Assembly (NCBI GenBank): GCA_937928005.1
Contig: CALFVD010000027.1
Location: forward strand, 1-44,443
DNA: 44,443 nt
Source: an uncultured Neomegalonema sp.
Lineage (GTDB): Bacteria > Pseudomonadota > Alphaproteobacteria > Rhodobacterales > Rhodobacteraceae
Reading direction: 5' to 3'
The notes beneath the pieces were generated by a model. The model saw nothing but the letters and a program-made list of their open reading frames with translations. It was not told where the DNA came from and ran no database searches. The first letter of the stretch is position 1, and each line of letters opens with the position of its first letter. Shown piece by piece: positions 22,030-30,036 of this stretch. The translations under genes and the position numbers were made by a program.

Positions 22030-24895
22030 GAGACACCTCCTCGTCCTTCCTGCCCGTATTAGGCGTAGAGCGGGCCAAACGCCCCTGTTGCAGCCAATAA
22101 ATGAAGCCAAGGAGCAGTAGCGCGGGGATAAAGAACAATTGCCTCGGCGGCTGCGCGGCGGGCAGCAGGACTTCCTTGATCTCTTGATCGAAATCGAAGC
22201 CAGCCTTCTCGGCGGGCGAGTCAAAGGTCGCGCCATCGACGATCAACTTGCCGTCTTCTTCGAGGAAATCTGCCCCGAATTCGGCCAGCCGCTCTTCGCC
22301 ATCGGCACCTTCGGGCACATTGATGATGAGCGTCAGGGAAACGGGTTCGCCCACATCATCCAGCCCATCGGCCTTCAGACGTATCTCTGATCCAGGTTCG
22401 GCTTTGCCGACCGCTTCGGTTAATTGCGCGGGTGCGAGCTTTTCATAGGGCGGCACCACCATATCCATCCAAAAGCCGGGCCGGAACAGCGTGAAGGCGA
22501 TCAGGATAAGGGCAAGCGATTCCCATATCCGGTTCTTCGCAAAGAAGTAGCCCTGCATCCCCGCCGTAAAGATCAGCATCGCGATGGTTGCGATGATGAA
22601 TATCGGTACGGCCTCCAATGCTGTGACATTGTAGAGAATCAAATCGGTGTTGAAGATGAATAGAAACGGCAGCAACGCGGTGCGCAAACTGTAGAAGAAG
22701 GCGACCACGCCCGTTCTAATGGGGTCGCCGCCTGAGACTGCCGCAGCGGCAAAGGAGGCGAGGCCCACCGGCGGCGTCACATCCGCCATGATCCCGAAAT
22801 AGAAGACGAACAGATGAACGGCAATCAACGGCACGATCAGCCCGTTTTGCTGTCCAAGCGTCACGATGACCGGGGCGAGCAGGGATGACACAACGATGTA
22901 ATTTGCTGTGGTCGGCAACCCCATCCCCAGAATAAGGCTGAGAATGCCCGTGAGAACGAGAATGGCGAGGATGTTCCCTTGGCTCAGGAACTCGACCAAA
23001 GCGGCTAGCACCGCGCCCACGCCCGTCTGACTGACCGCTCCCACGATAATCCCGGCGGTTGCCGTGGCGATGCCGATGCCGATCATGTTGCGTGCGCCGG
23101 TTATCAGACCTTCGATCATCTCATTGAAGCCAAGGCTGAACGTCCCCGCCGTGCTTTCCTCCCGGAACAGGGCTTTCAGATAATTCTGCGTCAGCAGAAT
23201 GAAGATCATCAGCAGTGTCGCATAGAAAGCGGAGAGCGTTGGCGATAGCCGTTCGACCATCAGACACCAGATCAGTAGCAATACGGGTAGCAGATAGAAC
23301 AGCCCCGCATTGATCGTTGGGCCTGGCTCCGGTAGCGCGGTAATCGGTGCATTGGGATCATCCAACTCAAGAACCGGGTAGTTCGATCCATGCCGCAGCA
23401 GCAGGATATAGACGAGCGCCAGACCCGCCGAGATGATCCAAACCGTTGCATCCCCCGCCAGCGCCCGAACACCGCCCAGCAGGTAGTAAAGGACGAAGGA
23501 GCCTACGACCGCATAGCCAAGGACCAAGGCACCCATCGAGACATACCGCCAGCGGCTATCGGGGCTGAGGCGATTATGAACCATCTTGTGAATCACGGCG
23601 ACCACAGCGAGAACCGCAAGCGCGGCAACGGCCTGCATCACCGGATCATTGATCGACAGGAAGGTCGACATGGCCCAGCCGATGGCTCCCGCTACGACGA
23701 AGAATGCGGCAATGGTGGTCAGAAAGGCAATCAAGGCCCATTTCGCAGGCTTGCTCTCGCCCGCACGGGGCAAGCCCCGCATGTTGGCCTTCATCGCCTC
23801 TAGATGGACGATATAGACCAATGCAATGTAGGAAATCACCGCCGGAACGAAGGCGTGCTTGACCACCTCGAAATAGCTGATGCCGACATATTCGACCATT
23901 AAGAATGCCGCTGCGCCCATGACGGGCGGCATAATCTGGCCATTGACTGAGGATGCGACCTCGACCGCCCCGGCTTTCTCGGAGGAGAACCCGACCCGGC
24001 GCATCATGGGAATAGTGAATGTCCCGGTCGTGACCACATTGGCGATGGAGGAGCCGGAAATCAGCCCAGTCATGGCCGATGCCACGACGGCGGCTTTTGC
24101 GGGACCGCCGCGCAGATGCCCCATCAATGAGAACGCGACTTTGATGAAATAATTGCCCGCGCCCGCTTTTTCGAGCAAGGCACCAAACAGGACGAACAGG
24201 AATACGAGATCAGTGGAGACGCCCAAGGCAATCCCGAACACCCCTTCAGTCGACAGCCATTGGTGGTCGGCAACCGCCCCAAAGCTGGCCCCTTTCCACG
24301 CTAGCAGGCCGGGGGCGTAAGGGCCGAGGAAGGTGTAGCACAGGAAAACAAGGGCGACGATGGCGAGGGGAGGACCAAGCGAGCGGCGCGTTGCCTCCAG
24401 CAAGATCAAGATGCCGACGACGGCGACCCCGACATCGAACCCGTTCGGGTTTGCGGGGCGATCAGACAACGTGGTGCCGAAAACCCACCCCATATATTCG
24501 CGGCTAAACAGGAACAGATAGAACGCACAGAACGCGCCAAGCAGACCGAGTATCCAGTCTGGAACTGGCACAAAGCTGCGCGGCGAATTCTTGAACGCGG
24601 GATAGCTCAGGAAGCAAAGCGTGATGGCGAAGGCTAAGTGGATTGACCGCGCTTCGCCCGAATTGAATGCCGTCTTGTTGGCGATCCAGCGCGTGGCTTC
24701 ATATTGAGAGAGAATGGAGGGGATCGGCGAAGCAAACCATAGCTGGAACAGCGACCACGCAAGCGCCAATCCGGCCATGAGGAGATAGAGTTTCCGGTTG
24801 CTCGGATTACGTCCGCCCGTATCGCTCGATGCGACCAGATCTTCGAGTTCCGCATCGCTGAGTGCCTTACCGGTCGGCTGGTCTTGTGAAGCCAT
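22022..24895 (-). CDS. TRAP transporter fused permease (4TM/12TM, TAXI type) with DUF3394-like C-terminus
   Basis: A 957-residue integral membrane protein. The N-terminal DctQ-like four-helix part is followed by the DctM core, including SGSSIANVVTTGTFTIPMMR (near residue 290) and the repeat-related GMGLPTTANYIVVSSLLAPV, both typical of the large TRAP subunit. After about residue 800 there is a soluble, PDZ-like segment (AEPGSEIRLKADGLDD ... ATFDSPAEKAGFDFDQEI) and a last helix, matching the DUF3394 tail. It imports a substrate delivered by the TAXI protein encoded upstream, using a sodium or proton gradient. A 94-bp repeat and a strong hairpin separate the two genes. Confidence 0.94.
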   Translation of the reverse strand: MASQDQPTGKALSDAELEDLVASSDTGGRNPSNRKLYLLMAGLALAWSLFQLWFASPIPSILSQYEATRWIANKTAFNSGEARSIHLAFAITLCFLSYPAFKNSPRSFVPVPDWILGLLGAFCAFYLFLFSREYMGWVFGTTLSDRPANPNGFDVGVAVVGILILLEATRRSLGPPLAIVALVFLCYTFLGPYAPGLLAWKGASFGAVADHQWLSTEGVFGIALGVSTDLVFLFVLFGALLEKAGAGNYFIKVAFSLMGHLRGGPAKAAVVASAMTGLISGSSIANVVTTGTFTIPMMRRVGFSSEKAGAVEVASSVNGQIMPPVMGAAAFLMVEYVGISYFEVVKHAFVPAVISYIALVYIVHLEAMKANMRGLPRAGESKPAKWALIAFLTTIAAFFVVAGAIGWAMSTFLSINDPVMQAVAALAVLAVVAVIHKMVHNRLSPDSRWRYVSMGALVLGYAVVGSFVLYYLLGGVRALAGDATVWIISAGLALVYILLLRHGSNYPVLELDDPNAPITALPEPGPTINAGLFYLLPVLLLIWCLMVERLSPTLSAFYATLLMIFILLTQNYLKALFREESTAGTFSLGFNEMIEGLITGARNMIGIGIATATAGIIVGAVSQTGVGAVLAALVEFLSQGNILAILVLTGILSLILGMGLPTTANYIVVSSLLAPVIVTLGQQNGLIVPLIAVHLFVFYFGIMADVTPPVGLASFAAAAVSGGDPIRTGVVAFFYSLRTALLPFLFIFNTDLILYNVTALEAVPIFIIATIAMLIFTAGMQGYFFAKNRIWESLALILIAFTLFRPGFWMDMVVPPYEKLAPAQLTEAVGKAEPGSEIRLKADGLDDVGEPVSLTLIINVPEGADGEERLAEFGADFLEEDGKLIVDGATFDSPAEKAGFDFDQEIKEVLLPAAQPPRQLFFIPALLLLGFIYWLQQGRLARSTPNTGRKDEEVSHV

Positions 24896-24955
24896 ACCCT
24901 AAATCCCCCCATTATATTAGCGCAATCCGACCCCCCAAGACCGGTTAGAAATCAA

Positions 24956-25049
24956 TAAAGCGAATTGCGATTATCCTGAATCATCAAGCGCCATATCTTG
25001 CGCGGTTCTTGGCGCGAAACATGGCTCAGGTTTATCGCAAATCGCTTTA
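24956..25049 (+). repeat. 94-bp palindromic element, copy 2
   Basis: Differs from copy 1 at 12 of 94 positions by hand count, without gaps. The terminal arms pair at 15 of 16 positions, better than in copy 1, because changes on both arms restore pairs. The inner arms are weaker (about 8 of 13). It lies between the TAXI gene and the TRAP permease, 60 bases before the permease start, and abuts a perfect hairpin at 25049-25072. Confidence 0.93.
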
Positions 25050-25072
25050 AGACCCCGCTGTAGCGGGGTCTT
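25049..25072 (-). terminator. strong hairpin between TAXI and TRAP permease genes
   Basis: AAGACCCCGC (25049-25058) pairs perfectly with GCGGGGTCTT (25063-25072) around a TGTA loop. It is 10 bases past the TAXI stop. On the minus strand only two U residues follow, so it is likely a partial terminator or 3'-end stabiliser that yields more binding protein than permease. On the plus strand TTTT follows. Confidence 0.65.
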
Positions 25073-25082
25073 TTCAGGGCTG

Positions 25083-26051
25083 TTAGAGCCAGCCTTTTTC
25101 TTTGTAATACTTGACCGCACCATCATGCAGCGGGGCGGACAGGTTGTTCTTGATCATATCGGCTTCCTTCAGGTTCGCGAAGGCAGGATGCATCTTCTTG
25201 AACCGGCGGAAATTCTCGAACACGGCTTTCACCATCTCGTAGACCACCTCTTCCGACGTATCGGTCGAGGCAACGAAGGTCGCGCCCACGCCAAACGTGG
25301 TGATGTCGTCATCCGATCCGCGATACGTGCCGCCCTTGATCGTTGCCATTGCATAGAAATCGTTGTCATCCGCTAGTTCCTTGATCGTGTCGTTATCGAC
25401 ATTGATCAGCTTGGATTCGCAGGATGTGGTCGCTTCCTTGATGGTCCCGGACGGGTGGCCGACCGTGAAGACGATGGCATCAATCTTATCATCGCATAGC
25501 GCCGCCGCCTGTTCGGCGGATTTAAGCTCTGCCGCGAGCGAGAAATCGCCTGTCGACCAGCCCATCTTGTCCATCACGACCTCAAAGGTCGCGCGTGCGC
25601 CGGAACCGGGATTGCCGAGATTGACGCGCTTACCTTTAAGATCCTCGAATGTTTTGATGCCAGAATCCGCGCGGGCAACAACGGTGAATGGCTCCGGGTG
25701 GACCGAAAACACGGCGCGCAACTCTTCATACGCACCATCGGGGAACTTGTCCGGTGCCGTGCCGTTATAGGCGTGGTACTGCCAATCGGATTGGGCGACG
25801 CCCATATTGATGTCACCGTTGCGGATACCATTGATATTAGCGACAGAGCCACCCGTGGTATGGGTGCATTTGATATCGTGATCCTTGGTGCCCTTGTTCA
25901 CCAGACGGCAAATCGCACCACCAACCTGATAGTAAACACCTGTCTGGCCGCCGGTCCCGATGGTGACGAAGGTTTCGGCGGCGGCAAGCGACACTCCGGC
26001 AGCGGTGAGCATTGCCGAGACACAGGTCGCGCCTATGATTTGCTTGAACAT
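25083..26051 (-). CDS. TAXI family TRAP transporter solute-binding protein
   Basis: A 322-residue periplasmic protein. The signal peptide (MFKQIIGATCVSAMLTAAGV, cleavage near AAA-ET) is followed by the TAXI signature FVTIGTGGQTGVYYQVGGAI with CRLVNK next to it, then NPGSGARATFEVVM and KERGWL-like C-terminal residues (YYKEKGWL). It captures the substrate for the fused permease downstream; the ligand is unknown but such proteins often take carboxylates or amino acids. The ATG at 26051 follows GGGAGAATACC; the upstream in-frame start would hide the signal peptide. It is first in the TAXI-permease-Usp transcription unit. Confidence 0.95.
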   Translation of the reverse strand: MFKQIIGATCVSAMLTAAGVSLAAAETFVTIGTGGQTGVYYQVGGAICRLVNKGTKDHDIKCTHTTGGSVANINGIRNGDINMGVAQSDWQYHAYNGTAPDKFPDGAYEELRAVFSVHPEPFTVVARADSGIKTFEDLKGKRVNLGNPGSGARATFEVVMDKMGWSTGDFSLAAELKSAEQAAALCDDKIDAIVFTVGHPSGTIKEATTSCESKLINVDNDTIKELADDNDFYAMATIKGGTYRGSDDDITTFGVGATFVASTDTSEEVVYEMVKAVFENFRRFKKMHPAFANLKEADMIKNNLSAPLHDGAVKYYKEKGWL

Positions 26052-26160
26052 GGTATTCTCCCTAGATTTCCATGGGCCAGCTAAACTTGGATTCTCTTTG
26101 AGGTCAACCGGTCGGTCATCCATGCAACCGGCTCGATTGCCGGAATAGGGCGGTTCTCGG

Positions 26161-27075
26161 TCATATCGACCGCCCCAACGCCCCCATCACCTCGCGCCAT
26201 TCGCCCGCCGACATCCCGCTATTCTCCTGCGTCACGTCCTCGCCATCCAGCATCTGGCGGATTGCCGCCATTGCGGGGCCAGAGAGGTTGGCCGCGCCGA
26301 GGCGATAATCTTCAAAGGCCGCATAGGCCATCGGCACCCATGCTTTTGTCAGCTCGCAAATCGCGTCGGCATAGACGCGGATTTCATACTGCGCATGGGC
26401 ATCCGCGCGCAGGCGCAAGAAGTGGAAAAGGTTGTGCAAATCCGTTTTCCAATACCATTGCGTATAGGTATTGAGCGTTAGATTCATACGCGCCAATTCC
26501 CGCGACAGCCCCTCCTTGCCATCATCTGACAGCATTTCCTCGTAATGGGCATAGGTCTGCTCCGCATCCCCGCGTAGCAGGTCGAGGACGCGCTGGGCCT
26601 CATGCCCTGACAATACATCCCCGCGCCCTTGCCGGTTGGTATTGGATTGAGCCGCCAGATTCTCGGCAGCCGGAATGTAATATTCCTTATCGAGAATCGA
26701 ATACCGCGCGGAATACTCGTTCACATTCGCGGTGCGGTGCCTGATCCACTGGCGAGCAATGAAAATCGGCAGCTTCACATGCAGCTTGATCTCGCACATC
26801 TCGAACGGCGTTGAATGCCAATGCCGCATGAGATAGCGGATCAACCCCTCATCATTGCGCGCCGCTTTGGTGCCGCGACCATAGGAAACGCGGGCGGCTT
26901 GTACGATGGCTTCGTCATCGCCCATATAATCAATGGCACGCACGAAACCGTGGTCGAGCACGGGAAGCACCTCATAAAGCCGCGCTTCCAGCCCCGGCGC
27001 AACGGCGCGGCGGGTTTCGGCGCGGGCATCGCGCTGCTCCGCAATCTCGGCGCGTTGGTCGTCTGACAGGCTCAT
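26161..27075 (-). CDS. thyX: FAD-dependent thymidylate synthase
   Basis: A 304-residue flavin-dependent enzyme that makes dTMP from dUMP using methylenetetrahydrofolate. The ThyX motif is complete as [15 protein letters not shown] (112-126). Upstream [11 protein letters not shown] and HWHSTPFEM are also conserved, and the C-terminal region [17 protein letters not shown] matches. Length suits the alphaproteobacterial form. It is divergent from the glyoxalase-like gene with 67 bases between their starts, so the promoters overlap or abut. No ThyA was seen in the window. Confidence 0.96.
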   Translation of the reverse strand: MSLSDDQRAEIAEQRDARAETRRAVAPGLEARLYEVLPVLDHGFVRAIDYMGDDEAIVQAARVSYGRGTKAARNDEGLIRYLMRHWHSTPFEMCEIKLHVKLPIFIARQWIRHRTANVNEYSARYSILDKEYYIPAAENLAAQSNTNRQGRGDVLSGHEAQRVLDLLRGDAEQTYAHYEEMLSDDGKEGLSRELARMNLTLNTYTQWYWKTDLHNLFHFLRLRADAHAQYEIRVYADAICELTKAWVPMAYAAFEDYRLGAANLSGPAMAAIRQMLDGEDVTQENSGMSAGEWREVMGALGRSI

Positions 27076-27142
27076 GGCTTTACTCTCGTCCGGGGGCGGC
27101 TACGTTCGGGCAGTGTCTAACGTAATGACGGGGAGAGTCCAG

Positions 27143-27574
27143 ATGGCCATAGAGTACCTGCACACGATGGTGCGCGTTTCTGATATCGAAGCATCCAAGA
27201 AATTCTACTGCGATTTGCTGGGGCTAGAGGAGCGGACCCGCAAGGATCTTGACGGGGCCAAGGCCACACTCGTCTTTCTATGTCAGCCGGGTGGTGGACC
27301 GGGCAACGACCTTGAACTCACTTATAACTGGGACAGCGATGAAGACTACGGCGGTGGGCGCAATTTCGGGCATCTGGCCTATAATGTCGATAACATCTAC
27401 GAGACATGCCAGAAGCTGATGGATGGCGGCGTCACGATCAACCGTCCCCCGCGCGACGGTCGCATGGCTTTCGTCCGCTCGCCGGATGGCATCTCGGTCG
27501 AATTGCTGCAACGGGGAGATGCATTGCCGCCGCAAGAGCCATGGGCCAGCATGGAAAATACCGGCGAGTGGTGA
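27143..27574 (+). CDS. gloA: lactoylglutathione lyase / VOC family protein
   Basis: A 143-residue vicinal-oxygen-chelate protein. It begins MAIEYLHTMVRVSDIEASK; His7 and the following KFYCDLLGLEE, LELTYNW, FGHLAYNVDN and GISVELLQRG supply the glyoxalase I fold and its metal-ligand positions. Glyoxalase I isomerises the methylglyoxal-glutathione adduct to S-lactoylglutathione. The ATG at 27143 is chosen because GGGGAGAG lies upstream and the family begins here; the in-frame start at 27074 falls on the thyX start. It appears monocistronic. The symbol is by homology; other VOC functions are possible. Confidence 0.86.
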   Translation: MAIEYLHTMVRVSDIEASKKFYCDLLGLEERTRKDLDGAKATLVFLCQPGGGPGNDLELTYNWDSDEDYGGGRNFGHLAYNVDNIYETCQKLMDGGVTINRPPRDGRMAFVRSPDGISVELLQRGDALPPQEPWASMENTGEW

Positions 27575-27627
27575 GCAGCCTTGCAGATAGGTAGTATGTG
27601 GATGAATGGCGCATAATTCGGCGTAGC

Positions 27628-27721
27628 TATAGCCATTTACGATAAATCTAAGCCATGTTTCGCGCCAAGAACTGCACGAAACATGGCGCTTGGTAATTCA
27701 GGATAATCGCAGATGACTGTA
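27628..27721 (-). repeat. 94-bp palindromic element, copy 3 (inverted)
   Basis: Read on the minus strand it aligns without gaps to copy 1 (17 differences of 94 by hand count). The terminal arms pair at about 14 of 16 positions counting G-U. The inner GCCATGTTTCG and CGAAACATGGC are a perfect 11-bp match. It lies 53 bases after the glyoxalase-like gene and 93 bases before the sugar dehydrogenase, antiparallel to that gene just as the other two copies are to theirs. Confidence 0.93.
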
Positions 27722-27814
27722 GCGAGGCGAACTTTTGCTTGACCCTTAGGTTGTATTCGTCTGAGCATTAGACACTCATAACGTCAAAAAAAATACGACG
27801 AATGGGAGGATGCT

Positions 27815-29128
27815 ATGAAGAAACAGCTTTTATCAGCTATGGCGGCGCTGGCCGTGGTGGCAACGGCACCCGCTGCATGGGCCGATGAATATCAAGGTGC
27901 CATGGATGTACCCAAAATCACCTCATCGGTGGTGTTGGAAGGACTGGAAGCTCCTTGGGACATGGCCTTTTTGCCGGACGGCACGATGTTCTTCACCGAA
28001 AAATGCGCCGGTCTTTCTGTAAGAACTACAGATGGAACCGTGAACAAGCTGTACGGGATGAAGGAGACCAAGGGCTACGCCGATAGCGGTAGTGACCTCT
28101 TCTGCGAAGGGCAAGCCGGTATGCTTGGCGTCGTGCCAGACCGGCATTTCGCGAAGAACCGTACCCTTTTCGTCTACTCTTCCTCGACCAAGTATCATGG
28201 CGATGGCTGCAAGACCAATTTTGAAAAATGCGACGGCAACATCGTGATGAAATTCAAGGTCAGCGACGATCTAAAAAGCGTCTCTGATAGAGCTGATATC
28301 GTTAAAGATATTCAATATAAACCGTTCGACTCCGATCAGCCATTTGGCGGACCGGGCGCCCATAACGGCGGTAGAATCCGCATTGGACCGGGCGGCTATC
28401 TCTGGGTCGCTGGTGGTGATCGTCACAGAGGAGTTTGTCCGCAAGATGGATCATTACTTTGCGGTAAAATTCTAAGGATCGATGCGGATGGGGATGCCCA
28501 CCCTGACAACAATCCCCCCGAAGGTTTTGATAAGCGCATCTACACTTACGGACACAGAAACGTCCAAGGCATAGATTTCCGCCCTAGCGATGGGAGAGCG
28601 TTCACGGCAGAACATGGCCCATGGCATAACGACGAAATCACTGCTCTGGTGAATGGTGGTAACGCGGGCTGGGATCCTGCCCAGAACACCGGCGGTAGGG
28701 GTGAATGCCCGGATCAATATTGTGGATACGAGCCAAATCAGTTGGACGCTGTAAACCCAGCGATACGTGCAGCATACACGCCGATGAGTGACACGCGCTT
28801 CAAAGATTTGATGCCAGCGACATGGAACAACAATGGGTTTTCTCAAGGCACTGGTTCTGCCGCCTTCCTCAAAGGCAAGAACTGGGGCATTTACGAGGGC
28901 AATTTGGCCGTTGGTATCATGGGTATTGCTTTTGGTGATACGCCGGAGGGGTCAAGAATTGACCTGATCAGCATTACCCCTGACGGCTTAGGCATCAATG
29001 GAATCACGCGGATGCCTCTTGGTATCTCGAAGAGATTTCGTGGTCTCGTCATGGGGCCAGATGATGCGCTTTATGTGTCTGTTGATGCGGGCGAAATCTA
29101 CAAAGTAACCGCAGAAAGCATGAAATAG
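27815..29128 (+). CDS. PQQ-dependent sugar dehydrogenase-like periplasmic protein
   Basis: A 437-residue secreted beta-propeller. A signal peptide (MKKQLLSAMAALAVVATAPA, cleavage near WA-DE at 24) is followed by the soluble glucose/sorbosone dehydrogenase fold: GLEAPWDMAFLPDG near 45, FGGPGAHNGGRIRIGPGGYL near 182, GKILRIDADGD, YTYGHRNVQGIDF, EHGPWHNDEI. These supply the PQQ and calcium site in family members (aldose sugar dehydrogenases). Several cysteines suggest disulfides. The gene looks somewhat richer in A/T than its neighbours. Start codon follows GGGAGGATGCT. Substrate is not readable. A 94-bp repeat lies in its upstream region and a strong terminator follows. Confidence 0.9.
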   Translation: MKKQLLSAMAALAVVATAPAAWADEYQGAMDVPKITSSVVLEGLEAPWDMAFLPDGTMFFTEKCAGLSVRTTDGTVNKLYGMKETKGYADSGSDLFCEGQAGMLGVVPDRHFAKNRTLFVYSSSTKYHGDGCKTNFEKCDGNIVMKFKVSDDLKSVSDRADIVKDIQYKPFDSDQPFGGPGAHNGGRIRIGPGGYLWVAGGDRHRGVCPQDGSLLCGKILRIDADGDAHPDNNPPEGFDKRIYTYGHRNVQGIDFRPSDGRAFTAEHGPWHNDEITALVNGGNAGWDPAQNTGGRGECPDQYCGYEPNQLDAVNPAIRAAYTPMSDTRFKDLMPATWNNNGFSQGTGSAAFLKGKNWGIYEGNLAVGIMGIAFGDTPEGSRIDLISITPDGLGINGITRMPLGISKRFRGLVMGPDDALYVSVDAGEIYKVTAESMK

Positions 29129-29140
29129 TTTTCTAAAATA

Positions 29141-29175
29141 AACTCCCGCGCTACGAAAATCGCGCGGGGGTTTTT
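29141..29175 (+). terminator. rho-independent terminator after the sugar dehydrogenase
   Basis: AACTCCCGCGC (29141-29151) pairs with GCGCGGGGGTT (29162-29172), with one T-G pair, followed by a run of T to 29175. It lies 12 bases after the stop codon. Confidence 0.92.
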
Positions 29176-29242
29176 CAAGTATTCTTACCATGAAAACTCG
29201 GTCATTGATCGCAGATTAGCGCGGCGACTACATTCATCAACA

Positions 29243-29617
29243 TCAATTGCTTGTAATCAGGGTGTCGGGCACTTCATAGCGTTGACCGTCAACCCGGATC
29301 ATGTGCGTACCATCCTTGAGGCTCCAATCGGTATCGGTGCCAACACCGGACATTGTCACGCTTGCCTTCAGGAACTTACCATCCTTGAAGAAGAGTCCCC
29401 GCTTAAAACCATTTGCGAAGGCCACCGTTACCGTGGTTTTCCCTTTCTTGTCCCGTTTGATGCGATAGGTGCATTGACCAAGTGGCTCGCCGCGTTCCTG
29501 AGCGCAGGCAATCGATTTCGGCTTGTTGTTGCTTGCCGAAGCGATTTCTGTGGCTTTTGTTTCGGCTGTACCAAGCAAAGTGGCAGCACATATACCAACC
29601 AAGATCGGCGTCTTCAT
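29243..29617 (-). CDS. small periplasmic protein of unknown function (124 aa)
   Basis: Not recognised. Starts MKTPILVGICAATLLGTAETKA, a signal peptide, then a Lys/Asn-rich linker (SASNNKPKS) and a compact beta-rich domain with two cysteines (IACAQER, GQCTYRI) and repeated short strands (KKGKTTVTVAFANGF, DGKFLKASVTMSG, HMIRVDGQRYEVPD). The ATG at 29617 follows GAGGAGAACG and yields the signal peptide; an upstream in-frame start would hide it. It is convergent with the sugar dehydrogenase and isolated from the photosynthesis genes by a 419-base non-coding stretch. Confidence 0.75.
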   Translation of the reverse strand: MKTPILVGICAATLLGTAETKATEIASASNNKPKSIACAQERGEPLGQCTYRIKRDKKGKTTVTVAFANGFKRGLFFKDGKFLKASVTMSGVGTDTDWSLKDGTHMIRVDGQRYEVPDTLITSN

Positions 29618-30036
29618 TTCAACGTTCTCCTCGCAATTCGCTTTAAGGGCGAGTTTGTTTCTGGTCAAAGATACGATTGCTTGTAATACTTGCGGCTCTT
29701 ATCGCTATCATTGCCGGACTTGTTTTGACGGTCCATATTTCAGCGATATCAGATAGATGGACCCTCGGAACAAGTCCGAAGGGTGGCAGGTGTAAAGCGG
29801 TCAATACTCAAATCCGGTAGTGTAATTTGCAATCAATCCACCGCATAGGGAGGCTTTGCATGAAGCGCACGCTACCATGATCTACAGCACCGAACCACCA
29901 TCACCCATACCCCTTTCTACCCAACCGCCCCCTCGAAATCATCGAAAACTTCTTCATCTATGGAATACGTAACATATTTCATAGATAAAGGGCGAGCCGA
30001 GTTTCTGCATCCATGCTGCGCCGTTCCGTGTCGTGC
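29618..30036. other. non-coding stretch between a small periplasmic gene and crtC
   Basis: About 419 bases without a convincing gene. Contents: the leader of the gene ending at 29617; a hairpin ACCCT-CGGA / TCCG-AAGGGT at 29761-29784 with one bulged base and no U-tract; a six-codon reading at 29860-29880 behind a good AGGGAGG; and a palindrome at 29956-29986 (separate entry). The sequence from CCATCACC (29898) through CTACCCAAC (29917-29925) to the palindrome resembles 44283-44347 after pncA. crtC ends here on the minus strand, and I see no clear terminator for it. Confidence 0.7.
29956..29986. repeat. AT-rich palindrome, copy A (left of the photosynthesis block)
   Basis: ATCTATG (29956-29962) pairs with CATAGAT (29980-29986), with AATA/TATT inside, around CGTAACA. 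A 31-base match with five differences occurs at 44340-44370 after pncA. No U-tract follows. It lies 50 bases past the crtC stop. Confidence 0.75.

Noticed and set aside
21424-27721. Integron attC sites or insertion sequences for the 94-bp elements
   Set aside because: The ends lack the attC core GTTRRRY pattern, and no integrase or transposase frame is near any copy.
27739-27765. Sigma-70 promoter for the sugar dehydrogenase with TTGACC at 27739-27744
   Set aside because: No convincing -10 hexamer is found 16-18 bases downstream.
29860-29880. Six-codon gene behind AGGGAGG
   Set aside because: Too short to support as a gene from sequence alone; kept only as a low-interest finding.
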